Positions 21,409 to 34,761 of a stretch of DNA of 64,000 nucleotides are shown here, piece by piece. The stretch's first letter is position 1; the number at the start of each line of letters is the position of its first letter. The DNA comes from Rutidosis leptorrhynchoides (lineage: Eukaryota > Streptophyta > Magnoliopsida > Asterales > Asteraceae): positions 73,787,501 through 73,851,500 of the forward strand of contig NC_092339.1 of the NCBI RefSeq assembly GCF_046630445.1, in the 5' to 3' direction. The translations under genes were made by a program, and so were the position numbers. Below the pieces are notes generated by a model. The model ran no database searches. It had not been told where the DNA came from and worked only from the letters and a program-made list of their open reading frames with translations.

Positions 21409-24400
21409 TGTAGTGACCCGAACTTTTCCATGTTTATATATATTAATTGAGATTGATATTTACATGATTAAATGTTTCCAACATGTTAAGCAATCAAACT
21501 TGTTAAGACTTGATTAATTGAAATATGTTTCATATAGACAATTGACCACCCAAGTTGACCGGTGATTCACGAATGTTAAAACTTGTAAAAACTATATGAT
21601 GACATATATATGGATATATATATAGTTAACATGATACTATGATAAGTAAACATATCATTAAGTATATTAACAATGAACTACATATGTAAAAACAAGACTA
21701 CTAACTTAATGATTTTTAAACGAGACATATATGTAACGATTATCGTTGTAAAGACATTTAATGTATATATATATCATATTAAGAGATATTCATACATGAT
21801 AATATCATGATAATATAATAATTTAAAATCTCATTTGATATTATAAACATTGGGTTAACAACATTTAACAAGATCGTTAACCTAAAGGTTTCAAAACAAC
21901 ACTTACATGTAACGACTAACGATGACTTAACGACTCAGTTAAAATGTATATACATGTAGTGTTTTAATATGTATTTATACACTTTTGAAAGACTTCAATA
22001 CACTTATCAAAATACTTCTACTTAACAAAAATGCTTACAATTACATCCTCGTTCAGTTTCATCAACAATTCTACTCGTATGCACCCGTATTCGTACTCGT
22101 ACAATACACAGCTTTTAGATGTATGTACTATTGGTATATACACTCCAATGATCAGCTCTTAGCAGCCCATGTGAGTCACCTAACACATGTGGGAACCATC
22201 ATTTGGCAACTAGCATGAAATATCTCATAAAATTGCAAAAATATGAGTAATCATTCATGACTTATTTACATGAAAACAAAATTACATATCCTTTATATCT
22301 AATCCATACACCAACGACCAAAAACACCTACAAACACTTTCATTCTTCAATTTTCTTCATCTAATTGATCTCTCTCAAGTTCTATCTTCAAGTTCTAAGT
22401 GTTCTTCATATATTCTACAAGTTCTAGTTACATAAAATCAAGAATACTTTCAAGTTTGCTAGCTCACTTCCAATCTTGTAAGGTGATCATCCAACCTCAA
22501 GAAATCTTTGTTTCTTACAGTAGGTTATCATTCTAATACAAGGTAATAATCATATTCAAACTTTGGTTCAATTTCTATAACTATAACAATCTTATTTCAA
22601 GTGATGATCTTACTTGAACTTGTTTTCGTGTCATGATTCTGCTTCAAGAACTTCGAGCCATCCAAGGATCCGTTGAAGCTAGATCCATTTTTCTCTTTTC
22701 CAGTAGGTTTATCCAAGGAACTTAAGGTAGTAATGATGTTCATAACATCATTCGATTCATACATATAAAGCTATCTTATTCGAAGGTTTAAACTTGTAAT
22801 CACTAGAACATAGTTTAGTTAATTCTAAACTTGTTCGCAAACAAAAGTTAATCCTTCTAACTTGACTTTTAAAATCAACTAAACACATGTTCTATATCTA
22901 TATGATATGCTAACTTAATGATTTAAAACCTGGAAACACGAAAAACACCGTAAAACCAGATTTACGCCGTCGTAATAACACCGCGGGCTGTTTTGGGTTA
23001 GTTAATTAAAAACTATGATAAACTTTGATTTAAAAGTTGTTATTCTGAGAAAATGATTTTTATTATGAACATGAAACTATATCCAAAAATTATGGTTAAA
23101 CTCAAAGTGGAAGTATGTTTTCTAAAATGGCCATCTAGACGTCGTTCTTTCGACTGAAATGACTACCTTTACAAAAACGACTTGTAACTTATTTTTTCGA
23201 CTATAAACCTATACTTTTTCTGTTTAGATTCATAAAATAGAGTTCAATATGAAACCATAGCAATTTGATTCACTCAAAACGGATTTAAAATGAAGAAGTT
23301 ATGGGTAAAACAAGATTGGATAATTTTTCTCATTTTAGCTACGTGAAAATTGGTAACAAATCTATTCCAACCATAACTTAATCAACTTGTATTGTATATT
23401 ATGTAATCTTGAGATACCATAGACACGTATACAATGTTTCGACCTATCATGTCGACACATCTATATATATTTCGGAACAACCATAGACACTCTATATGTG
23501 AATGTTGGAGTTAGCTATACAGGGTTGAGGTTGATTCCAAAATGTGGATTGATTCAAAATAATATTTATCGATTTATTTCTGTACATCTAACTGTGGACA
23601 ACTAGTTGTAGGTTACTAACGAGGACAACTGACTTAATAAACTTAAAACATCAAAATGTATTAAAAGTGTTGTAAATATATTTTGAACATACTTTGATAT
23701 ATATGTACATGTTTGTTATAGGTTCGTGAATCGACCAGTGGCCAAGTCTTACTTCCCGACGAAGTAAAAATCTGTGAAAATGAGTTATAGTCCCACTTTT
23801 AAAATCTAATATTTTTGGGATGAGAATACATGCATGTTTTATAAATGATTTACAAAATTGACACAAGTACGTGAAACTACATTCTATGGTTGAATTATCG
23901 AAATCGAATATGCCCCTTTTTATTAAAGTCTGGTAATCTAAGAATTAGGGAACATACACCCTAATTGACGCGAATCCTAAAGATAGATCTATTGGGCCTA
24001 ACAAACCCCATCCAAAGTACCGGATGCTTTAGTACTTCGAAATTTATATCATATCCGAAGGGTGTCCCGGAATGATGGGGATATTCTTATATATGCATCT
24101 TGTTAATGTCGGTTACCAGGTGTTCACCATATGAATGATTTTTATCTCTATGTATGAGATGTGTATTGAAATATGAAATCTTGTGGTCTATTATTATGAT
24201 TTGATATATATAGGTTAAACCTATAACTCACCAACATTTTTGTTGACGTTTTAAGCATGTTTATTCTCAGTTGATTATTAAGAGCTTCCGCTGTCGCATA
24301 CTTAAATAAGGACGAGATTTGGAGTCCATGCTTGTATGATATTGTATAAAAACTGCATTCAAGAAACTTATTTTGTTGTAACATATTTGTATTGTAAACC

Positions 24401-24615
24401 ATTATGTAATGGTCGTGTGTAAACAGGATATTTTAGATTATCATTATTTGATAATCTACGTAAAGCTTTTTAAAACCTTTATCTATGAAATAAAGGTTAT
24501 GGTTTGTTTTAAAAATAAATGCAGTCTTTGAAAAACGTCTCATATAGAGGTCAAAACCTCGCAACGAAATCAATTAATATGGAACGTTTTTAATCAATAA
24601 GAACGGGACATTTCA
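21409..24615 (+). repeat. 3' LTR of element C (3207 bp)
   Basis: TGTAGTGACCC to GGGACATTTCA. Nearly identical to the 5' LTR apart from a ~50 bp deletion at about 23543 and scattered substitutions. Confidence 0.95.
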
Positions 24616-24620
24616 GTAAG
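24616..24620. other. Target-site duplication of element C, right copy (GTAAG)
   Basis: Matches 11530-11534. Confidence 0.9.
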
Positions 24621-26443
24621 CATACGCGTACGCACACTAATGATTGTCCGCATACGTATAGCATGAGCATGCGGGTTGCGGTATCATTAGTTTACCTAAG
24701 GACGTTTAAGTTGGATCGCTATGATACACTTTGGTTTGATTCGTTGGTTGTTTGTTTGTGTTTGGTTTAGGCTCTTGGCTATTTGGTGACGTGTTGTGTT
24801 GTTTAGGTGTTATTGTTTGGAGTTGTTTAATGTTTGTTTATTCCCGAGCATTATCTAGTTATCTTTCTTGTTTCTTGCTTGTATCCGTTTTGTTGGGTCC
24901 TTCATTTTTCAATGAAAGTACTAAGTTTTTAATAGTAATCACTATTTTTAGTAACAATTTAATAAGTGTTTTTAGTTACGGAGTATTAGAAAGAAAGTAC
25001 TTGCTTCCGCTTTATGATTTTTATTCCAAAACTGCATAATTATAGTTTTATAGAAGATTTTGTTCCAATGACTTATCTATTCATAGATAGGAATCATCGC
25101 AGTACTTTTTTTTTTTGCTTCAAAAGTTATCTTTTCTTTAACGTTAGGTGCTTATTATTTTATATTATTTTATCATCGTATTTATTTATATGCACTTATT
25201 TTAGGACAAAATATTTATTACCCTAAACAACGTTAGTTTTTTCTAACGACCTTCAGTAATATCCGCAAATGTGTATATTTTATGTGTTGAGAAGGAAGGG
25301 TCAAATGAATTCATGATCAGGGCATATTTTTAAAAAAAATAATAATAATAATAATAATAATAAAAATAATATTTTTTAAATCATCATAGATTAAAAAGTA
25401 CGTATCATTTAAGCCCGAGAAGTCAAATTTTTTTTATTATCTCTAATAAAAAATGAAATAAAAAGACAAGTCCATTTGGAGGTTTAAGATGCAGACCCAT
25501 GCTTCGGATCTCTGAAACTATATAGCATAAAGATACGAAAACAGAGGCCATTTGTCCTTGGTCAACAAAGTTGGTAATACTAGCACTGGCACAGCCACCC
25601 TGATTCCTAACATTTACACTTTTACCCCCCTCAAATATCATTTTACCTATTCCTTTCAGAAATATACAGACAACGTGCTGTCACGTCCCATATCAACACC
25701 AACTACCTCAGTTTAGCCTTATAGATACACACTATCCAATATTATTTTTATATTATATATTATATTATATCTGATATTTTCTCAGTATATTATGATAATA
25801 TACTGCCCTAATAACTCCACAAATTCTTCAGCAGTCAAAATTTAATATTTATAAAGTAGGTTGGCTACATGGTAAATTGACCACCTAGGCATTTTTTTTC
25901 CAAAACTTTGCCCATTTGCTTTCACACCTTTTGAGGCAAGCTTCTGTGCCCTCCCCTCCCAAAACAAAAGTAAAAGTGATTCAACCACACACTCCTGTTC
26001 TGGTCCTGCTTCTCTGCTTTCATACAAATGTCAAATTACCAAAATGACCTTTAAAAATTTATACTACTATAAACAATGAACTTTACCCAAGTGAAGCATT
26101 CAACATATATATAAATTGTGAATTTACCAATTAATCCCTCAGAAAACGCCACCCTGTACACTTTCCTGTTATTCCCCAAACACCACCTCTCCCCTATATC
26201 TTTTTTTTTTTCAATTTCTTTACATATACATATTCCTTGCTGCCCACAAAATTTTCAAGGAAAATAATTAACAAAAAGTTTACATAATAATCCAACTGTC
26301 CCTCACCCAACATGTACAAACAACCCAATCCATCTTCAAGCTTATTGCTGATCTTGCAAAACTCAGCAGAAATCGATGATTCGCTTGGTGCTCGGCTGTC
26401 TAGATTCAAAGAGCTTAGTGGTTGAATCTTAGACAATTCGGAT
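24621..26443. other. Unassigned DNA and probable 3' flank of the kinase gene
   Basis: 24621-24990 continues the sequence split by C. It has GT/TTG-rich DNA and a TTCATTTTTCAATGAAAG motif of the kind found near the 3' ends of some plant LINE-like or gene sequences, so it may be a decayed element. 25330-25365 is an ATA-rich simple repeat. 25850-26443 probably holds the 3' UTR of the kinase gene (minus strand). No convincing second gene is visible. Confidence 0.4.
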
Positions 26444-29400
26444 TTATCTGTCTTCTACAAAGATTCGGCCTATGAAATCACGAAACCGTTTGGAATATAG
26501 CTTCGGATCGACAGACGAGATGGATGCAGGGTCCACTTGTAATGACTTGTATGCACGCTCAAGCTTCTTACTGATATCATAGTCTTGTAATATGTCGATG
26601 ATACCGAAGTAGAGTACTACCTCATACGTTTCACCGCTTTTAGAAGGCGTAAAATTGTTCAATCCACCAGGGGTATATTGGTCAAAGTCGCTTCGCCTAC
26701 CTATCCTCTCTGCTCTTGCTGGCATGTTGGCTCCTAACCTGATCAACGGTTTCCTGATTATAAAAATAACAATAATACATTAGGTTTTTTAAATATTTGT
26801 GTATAAATGTAGTTGGATCAGGTCAACTATAACCTATAATGCCATGTGTATTAACAAGAGCAATTGCAGGAATATTTTTGGTAAACTTAAGATAAAAAGG
26901 TCAAAGTCAATGAACAAGAACAGTTGTCAACAATGCAAATGTTGATACCATAATAATACAAGTCCTACAAACATATACCATCTGATGTTCTACATCAAAA
27001 TGGCAACCAAACACCAATTCAAATCAATTATTCCAACCACCATGATCAAACACCATTTAAAAATTGGATTATTGTCATAAGGGTGCGACAAAAACTCATT
27101 AATATACAGAGAATAATATGAAAAGCATATGTACCAGCCAGCAAGAACTCGATCTCTATCTTGTAACTCAGCTTCAAGAAATCGACATCCACGCATAAAT
27201 TTTTCGTTTTGGTATGAATCGCTCTTTCCTGAAAATATGAGCCTAAATTAAAGTTCGTTCACCAACAAATATAGTGGTGTTAACAACGGGTGGAAAATTA
27301 CCATTTCGTAACAAAAATGGTGATAAACCAATTTTGTCACCGGTGTTATTATCACGAAAATGCATGCCAACTAAAAGACTGTAATCCATTATTCTTTCAG
27401 CTTCCAGAAACTCACAATCTCTATTAATTTGTCTGAAGGCGCACAAAACCAACATATTGTGCAAGTAAAAAGTTAAAAAAATATATATAGTGGATAAAAG
27501 GTAGATCACTAAAATGGTGAAACTGTACTAACTTGATTAGTTCTTTGAACCAATCTTCTTGAATGCGAAATACATAGTTGAGGTCAAGATCTTTTAGAGT
27601 AGTAGTTTCGTCGATTTCGTCCTCTGGTTTATCAGTTGTTCTCCCATGTGAAGATCCTTTAAGATCAAATCTTCTATGGATCCGATACTCCGAGCAGAAA
27701 AGATTACCCATCACGATAAACCGAGTCTATAATATGTCAACAAGCAGGCTTATCAGACAACGTTACGAAAACTAAGGGATAAAAAGTTCAAAACCGCTTA
27801 CAGGCGTGAATATGTTGTTTGAATGCTGGAATATGATAATTGATAAGTGACATATGTGAATTAAGAGGGAAATCATATTCGGTTAAATGAAATCCTAAAT
27901 AAGCAGTTTTACACTATCCTTCAATAATCAGTTGAGTTGCAACCGTTACTTAACTGATCATTTTACCTCTAGATTATTGAGTACTAATAAGGCGGAATAT
28001 GTTTGCGTAACATATTATAATGAAGTAATGTATAGCTACATCGAGTTTAAAAACCCTAAATCATTTAAAACAGCAAATACATACCTTTACGCCGCCAACA
28101 GGTTTAACGCAATGAACACCAAAGAACTTTGTTACAAGAGAACCCTCGTAACGACAAACATGCTTGTAATAACTCGGTAACATTTTTATTAAAACCTGAA
28201 AAGATACAGTCAACCTTTATTAGTATCTAAAGACAGTAAACATTATGTCATTCATTTCATGATGTAAATGAATAAATAAATAGCATAAATTAAAGATTAC
28301 CTTGACTTCAGACTTTTTCACAGTCTTGATCATAAACCGATCATCCTGCGTTAAATAAAACACGCTCCCGCTTTTTCCAGGAGACGAAAGCTCACGTAAA
28401 GCATCGTTTCCACATATCGCTAACATATAATCCGCAGGATCCACTTGAAACATCTCCCTCAATTGTCTGAAATAATTAAGCCATTTTAGATATCATCAGA
28501 CAACATAATGCATTACACCTAAATTCATATCTCTATCAATTTAGTTGAAACAAAATACCTAAACACAATCGGGCAATAATCTTTCCACCGAAACTCCCCC
28601 GATTGATGTGGCGGTGTAAGCTTGGATCCTTCTGACGGAAAGCGAGTCCAAAACTTTTCTTTAGGATCAAAATCACTAGTCTTAAGATCCCGAACAATGG
28701 AGGCATGTTTCCCAACTGAATATCTATAATAACAAAAATCAATACACATTAATCAAAATCAAACCACATTCATATTCATATAATATAACTCATCAATCAT
28801 CAATATAATTGAATACTTAATTTAACTAATTCTATACCTAATGCCCAATTGGAGATTAAGCATCAAATCATAATTCTTATGCCCTTTAGATATCATCTGA
28901 CCAGGTTTCTTAGCCTCACCACCATTAAACCAACCTGGATTTCGTCTAAACTGTCGAATATCGAATCGATTTAATCCCATACCATCTCCATAAATCATTG
29001 AGGCTTCAACATTATCCATTATATCACAAGTTATATCACCAGCTTCACCATCAGATTCCCAAATACAAATCCTGGGAAAATTTCTCTCAGTCAAACTCCC
29101 TCTTGATCCATCCACAGATGATCGTTTTTTCGCAGCTGTCGATATCACAAAACTATCAACATCCAAAAATGGAGCTGATAGTTTATGACTAAACCCTAAC
29201 CCTAAATTATTATTATTGTTATTACTGGGATAAAATGTACCATTTAAAATCTGTTGAGGTTGAAATGGATTTTTAAAATTAATATTATTTTCTTTACTCC
29301 AATATCCAACATAACAACCACCATCAGGCCACTTAAAAACCCCGTGACCTTTAGGAACACCATTTTCCCAGTTTCCGTCATAACGGTTTCCGTTAGTCCA

Positions 29401-30021
29401 GGTCAAAACACCTCTACCGTTAATAACGCCGTTACGCCAGTCACCAACGTACTCGTTACCATTTTTCCAAACATAACGCCCTTGTCCATCTTGTAAGTTC
29501 CGTCGCCATGTTCCTTCGTAATAATCACCGTTACTATACCGTTTCTGACCGTACCCGTTTTTCCGGTCGGATAACCATGAACCGCGGTAAGTATCGCCGT
29601 CGGATCCTGTAAACGTACCGGATCCTTCCATCCGACCCGACTTGAACTCTCCTTCATAAGTAGAACCAGACGGCCACGAAAACTTACCTTTACCTGACGC
29701 TTTACCTTTCTTCCATTCACCTTCATACATACATCCATCTGACCACAAATATTTACCAGATCCATGAGGCACGTTGCCGGAAAAACTTCCGATATACAGA
29801 TCGCCGTTCTTAAGATGTTTTTCTGTACCGGTCGGCGTAGACGTTGTAGCTAGGGTTTCAGCCGCTGTCGTCGGAGCAACACGGCGACAGGCGACGGCGG
29901 ACGGAGATCTACCACGAGGAATAAAATCATTTTCAGATTTCTTCTTTTTGGAACTGAAATTGTTGTCATTGTTATCCTCAATTGATGACGGAGGTGATGA
30001 TGTTACCAAGCGTTCCGGCAT
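26444..30021 (-). CDS. PIP5K: Phosphatidylinositol-4-phosphate 5-kinase with N-terminal MORN repeats (8 exons)
   Basis: Phosphorylates PtdIns4P at the 5-position to make PtdIns(4,5)P2, mainly at the plasma membrane. The coding sequence is the minus-strand join of 28838-30021, 28559-28723, 28301-28466, 28085-28195, 27533-27726, 27302-27432, 27135-27228 and 26444-26753. Every intron is GT-AG. The sum is 2355 bp, 784 residues plus stop, the usual plant PIP5K size. The start is the ATG at 30021 (MPERLV); a longer frame would need a TTG start. Residues ~60-240 hold seven full MORN repeats and a partial eighth ([17 protein letters not shown] and so on). The kinase part starts at [18 protein letters not shown]. 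It includes the nucleotide-binding [32 protein letters not shown] and the activation-loop region [16 protein letters not shown], and ends RIFVEDR. The frame is intact. Subfamily (PIP5K1-3 or 7-8 like) is not settled. Confidence 0.97.
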
Positions 30022-31408
30022 GGTTAAAAAAATAGGGTTTTGTAAAACTTTTTTGACCAAATTTTAAGAAACTGGCAGCATTCTGGAACTGAATCTGTTC
30101 ATTATTGGAGGAAGAATGGTGAATACAGAGGGTAAAGAAATGAGAAAAATCTGAAACTGAAAAAGTAAAGATGATGGTAGGGTAGGGTTGGGTTGGGTGT
30201 TTTAGAGAGGGGAAGATAATAAAGATGTTGTTGCATTGGAAAACGATGAGGTTGTGCGCTTTACATCGTGTATCTGTATCTAAATACGGAGTACTCCGTA
30301 ATCAATATTCGTAATATTCGTATTCGTATTCGTATATGTATTTTAAAATTTAGTGGTATTTACATTAGATTACTCCCAACGTAACAACACTAGTAATTTA
30401 TGTATACCATCTTAATCCTCCGTTATTTATTTAATTTAATTTAACTACATGCTAATTACGGTAAACGATGGCCCAACACACACCCACCACATCACCCTCC
30501 TTCAGTGTTACACTATAGCCAGTGTTTTTTTTTTTTTTTTAATAAAACCTCGCGTTACTCTAGTACCTTTTTCCCTAAATCACACCCTAAATCAAAGACC
30601 TGAAACAATAAAGTCGACCCATCCATCGCCATCTTCATCAAACAATTTACACAGAAGGATTTACAGGTGAATGTCGAAAAATCAATACGTCAGCGTCATC
30701 TTCACAAGTGCATCCTGAATGGCTGAAGCTTTCCAGCAGAAGGCCATTGACCAACGATTGGAGGGTTTTCCCTTCGTAACCTGGCCGCTTAAGGCGATTA
30801 AAAGGTCGACTTGAGGTTTCTCCGATTGAAATTCCGGTTTCTATGGATTAATTAATGAATTCAGTTGAATGCAACTAAAGATAGGTAACTTTCTAATTCT
30901 AATTTCTTTTGGGAATTTCAAGTTAACACTGTAAAATCGAGTAATCAGTGTGTATTTTGTTTTTGTTGCTTATTTAGTTCATAGCTTTTTGTTAACTCTA
31001 TTTTCATTCGGCATTGTTGATTGTTTGAGTTCTTTTTTTTTGTCTCATACTCAAGGCTTTCCCGCCGAAAAATCCATCGTCGTTAACAGCAGTAAATCTA
31101 TATTGATACGTTGTTATTTTTCATTTTGTTGTTAACGTAAAAGCAAACTGATTGAGTGTGTAAAATTGATTGAGTGTGGTTCGGTGGATTAAAAGGAAAT
31201 GTTTTTTGTTGTATTCACAAGGTGTTTGTAAAAATGTCTAAGTGAGGTTTTTTTGGAATCACTGATACATTCAATCGATGAACTGGTTTTAATTGAGGTT
31301 ATTGTATGTGACACCATACCTAAACAATAAAGTTTTGTGCGAAAAAATCCGCATAAGAATCGTAATGGATATCGAAGAAAACAAATGAAGTTTCCAGAAT
31401 TTCTGAAT
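30022..31408. other. Upstream region of the kinase gene (5' UTR and promoter side)
   Basis: Pyrimidine-rich leader-like DNA on the gene strand lies just upstream of the ATG. At 30285-30300 is the perfect 16-bp palindrome TACGGAGTACTCCGTA, and next to it are ATTCGT repeats. No second gene could be supported; a short plus-strand frame near 30720-30815 is open for about 31 codons but has no recognised homologue. TATA and transcription start were not located. Confidence 0.4.
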
Positions 31409-31413
31409 TGAGT
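31409..31413. other. Target-site duplication of element B, left copy (TGAGT)
   Basis: TGAGT precedes the LTR and recurs at 43339-43343. Confidence 0.9.
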
Positions 31414-33822
31414 TGAAAGGACCCGTTCATATACATTATAAACGATTCACAATAGTTGATTACATCGCGAGGTATTTGACCTCTATATGATACATTTTAC
31501 AAACATTGCAATCGTTTTTAAAAGACAAACTTTCTTTACAACGAAAATTGACGGTATGCACACCATTTCATAATACATCCAACTATAATTGACTTAATAA
31601 TAATCTTGATGAACTCAATGACTTGAATGCAACGTCTTTTAAAATATGCCATGAATGACTCCAAGTAATTTCCTTAAAATGAGCTAATGCACAGCGGAAG
31701 ATTTCTTTAATACCTGAGAATAAACATGCTTTAAAGTGTCAACCAAAAGGTTGGTGAGTTCATAGGTTTATCATAACAATCATTTCAATATATTAATAGA
31801 CCACAAGATTTCCGTTTATAAATATATGTACACTCGCAAGTGTATAAAAGTATTCTATAAGTTGTAGGCACCCGGTAACAAGCCTTAACGTTCATGTTTT
31901 ACCCTCTGAAGTACACCAGATCAGGTGTGTTTAAAATAACCTCGAATACTAAAGCATCCCATAGTCAGGATGGGGTTTGTCAGACCCAATAGATCTATCT
32001 TTAGGATTCGCGCCTACCGTACATAGACAAGTAGTTTAATGTTACCAAGCTAAGGGTATATTTCTGGTTTAAACCCACGTAGAATTAGTTTTAGTACTTG
32101 TGCCTATTTCGTAAAACATTTATAAAAACAGCGCATGTATTCTCAGTCCCAAAAATATATATAAAAGGGAGCAAATGAAACTCACAATACTGTATTTTGT
32201 AGTAAAAATACATATGATATCATTGAACAAGTGCAATGTTGGCCTTGGATTCACGAACGTATCAATATTGAGATTCAATATTGCAGGAAAAGTACGTAGA
32301 CGCAACGGAGATGATAAACACTAGTTTGACTCACGAGCAATACTCCCGAACCATACCCATAACCTCCATAGCTTTAACCCATAATTTCCTTAGCTCTATC
32401 CCGCTCGAAAAACAATTTAGAAATCACTCGGACAGCACTCCGTCATAATATTTTATGTATACTTATAATATCTTGAAATAATACTGAGTAAATATATATA
32501 TGTAAATCGATTGAGAGAGTTTAGAGAAAATATTTTCAAGTTTCTATCAAATAATGAAACATTGAAACCTATTGAATTCTATTTATAATAGATTTTTGAA
32601 TTATTAAAGTGAATTATTAAAGTATGAATTATTAAAGTGAATTATTAAAGTATGAATTATTAAAGTGAATTATTAAAGTGAATTATTAAAGTATGAATTA
32701 TTAAATTGAATTATTAAAGTATGAATTATTAAAGTGAATTATTAAAGTATGAATTATTAAAGTGAATTATTAAAGTATGAATTATTAAAGTGAATTATTA
32801 AAGTATGAATTATTAAAGTTAAGGTAAAGTAAAAATAAAGTAAAGGTAAAGTTTAAGTATAGTAAGAGTATAAAACTATATACGTATAATACGCGTATAA
32901 ATATATATAATATTAATTTAAATCGTTATATATATTTAATAAAATAAAATATAAATATCGTTATATATATTTAATAAAATAAAATATAAATATCGTTATC
33001 TTTATCATACTGGTTAAGTAATGAATTGTTAAAAGTGGTTCTAGATATTTATAAAAGTTATATACGTTTTAATAATAAAGTTCTTTTTAAACTGAAAACG
33101 TTTTTGTACGTTTGAAACTAAATCAAATAAATATGATAATTTTGTTTTCCAAAACTAAATATATTTAAGAAGCATTTTGTTTAAAGGTTAAAATAATGGA
33201 AATCGTTATATCATAAAACGTTTTAGAAAAGTAAAATCATATATTTTCATAATAGGTTTTAAGTTTTTAAATTACAGTCTGTTGGTGAAGTATGCGATAA
33301 AGTTCAAAGGTTAAATAAATGTATGAAATAATCTTAATGAAAAATGTCGAGTTACTTAACTTGTCGATATCCAACATCTAAGTTATTTACACTCCACGTT
33401 CTTACTTATAAATCACTTTACCATTTTTCGAATGTCGTCAAAAAGAATAGATTTCTTAAATCACAGTGGACCTTATAACATAGACCCGTAATCATATCAC
33501 AATGTATCTGATAAATCAATCATTTGATATTATCTTCTAATTCCATCGATAAACATATTGAAACAAATACGTTCATGTAAAGTATTATACGTTTAATACT
33601 TTATTAATATTTTTAAGTTATAATATATATATATATATACATATATATACATATTTATTTATATATAACGGTTCGTGAATCGTCGAAATTTGGTCGAGGT
33701 TATAATGAATGTATGAACACAATTTAAAATTCTTGAGATTTAACTTAACAAACTTTGCTTATCGTGTCGGAATAATATAAAGATAAAGTTTAAATTTGGT
33801 CGGAAATTTCCGGATCGTCACA
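31414..33822 (-). repeat. 3' LTR of element B (2409 bp)
   Basis: On the minus strand it starts TGTGACGATCCGG (at 33822) and ends CCTTTCA. It is about 1 percent different by eye from the 5' LTR over the first ~770 bp. It is the LTR closest to the kinase gene and is oriented toward it. Confidence 0.92.
32590..32820. repeat. Minisatellite in B 3' LTR (GAATTATTAAAGT units)
   Basis: Tandem GAATTATTAAAGT units, some with an extra AT, about 15 copies. The matching array in the 5' LTR (about 42045-42270) has a different number and order of units. Confidence 0.9.
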
Positions 33823-33858
33823 GTACCTACCCGTTAAAGAAATTTCGTCCCGAAATTT
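33823..33858 (-). other. Polypurine tract region of element B
   Basis: On the minus strand AAATTTCGGGACGAAATTTC then TTTAACGGGTAGGTAC directly precedes the 3' LTR. Confidence 0.8.
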
Positions 33859-34383
33859 GAGTAAGGTCGTCATGGTTAACCATAAAACTGTTTTCATGAC
33901 GAATATGTGTTGATAAATAGAGTTTCATCATTACTGAGTAATGTAGATAAAAGGATTCGATTATGTGAAGCGTACGAGGGTAGCTGTCACAACAGTTTGA
34001 GATAGAAATTTAACTTTTGACGTAGTCACGGTGGATTTCTGGAATTCAAGGGATTTAAAGAAATTTTTAAAATCTGAATAAAATTTGATTCTTCGGAGAT
34101 TAAGGAATAGGATCTTCTTTGGTTAAATGCGATAATCTGTTTTGATTGCTCTGTCGGATATTTCATTATAAATCCACCCTCTTTATTTCCTTTATATTTT
34201 GGAGTTCCATCCTTTTGTTTTCTCTTCTCGACTTTAAGTCAGCGAATAATGGTTCAGAATTCGTAAGTATGGAGTTTCGAATGAACATGACTAATGTTCT
34301 AAGGAAGAAATTATAATAGCACGATCTTGATTGGTTAATTACCAGAATTCAAGAAAAAAGACAGAATTATCAAGAAATTATGT

Positions 34384-34512
34384 TTAGAGATTAGATAGAA
34401 TGTAAGAGTCGCGGAACATGGCACATGATGACGTTATGGTCTGTGAATCACCATGTTTCATTAGAAACTCAGCATGACTTACTGTAATATAATCACGTTG
34501 ATCAAGTGTCAT
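34384..34512 (-). CDS. Short conserved ORF (42 residues), counterpart of 6356-6541
   Basis: ATG at 34512. It begins with the same 18 residues as in A (MTLDQRDYITVSHAEFLM), encoded by 54 identical bases, then GDSQ.ITSSCAM, and stops after 42 residues. The second half has more changes than the first. Coding status is unproven. Confidence 0.35.
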   Translation of the reverse strand: MTLDQRDYITVSHAEFLMKHGDSQTITSSCAMFRDSYILSNL

Positions 34513-34761
34513 TATATTATACTAACTCATGCTTCAGTTCCCAACACTACTTCGAAAACATTCATACTTCAAACTCGAAGATTTCAGATTTTAGAAACTA
34601 AACAGTTTCCTTTATGATATAACACTGATATCGCGAAGAGATAAATGATTTCGGACAAGAATACTTATGAAAATATCCTCAGAAATATCGAAGATATTTA
34701 TGATGATATTTTTGGAATTTCTTAGATCGAAGGTTGATGAAAAAAGATTTTTCGCAAGATT

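Larger units (their letters stand above)
11535..24615 (+). mobile_element. Element C: complete Ty3/gypsy chromovirus (Tekay/Del-like) with two extra ORFs before gag
   Basis: A 13,081 bp element with two LTRs (11535-14788 and 21409-24615), a primer site, a polypurine tract and a 5-bp duplication (GTAAG). Order inside is acidic ORF, F-box-like ORF, then one 1532-codon gag-pol frame (gag, protease, RT, RNase H, integrase, chromodomain). That order and the C-terminal chromodomain place it in the chromoviruses. The LTRs are about 1-2 percent different by eye, so it is young. Two stops in gag-pol and one in the F-box frame make this copy unlikely to be autonomous as it stands. Confidence 0.95.

Noticed and set aside
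30022..30060. Longer N-terminus for the kinase starting at 30060
   Set aside because: The codon there is TTG; the first ATG in frame is at 30021.
30285..30300. Palindrome TACGGAGTACTCCGTA as a regulatory site of the kinase gene
   Set aside because: The TACGGAGTA half-motif recurs at 24976 and 41085 in unrelated DNA, so it looks like a common repeat motif.
30720..30815. Short plus-strand frame (about 31 codons) upstream of the kinase gene
   Set aside because: No homologue recognised, no splice context supported, and length is within chance.
32590..32820. CRISPR-like regular repeat array
   Set aside because: Units are directly tandem with no unique spacers, in a plant LTR; it is a minisatellite.
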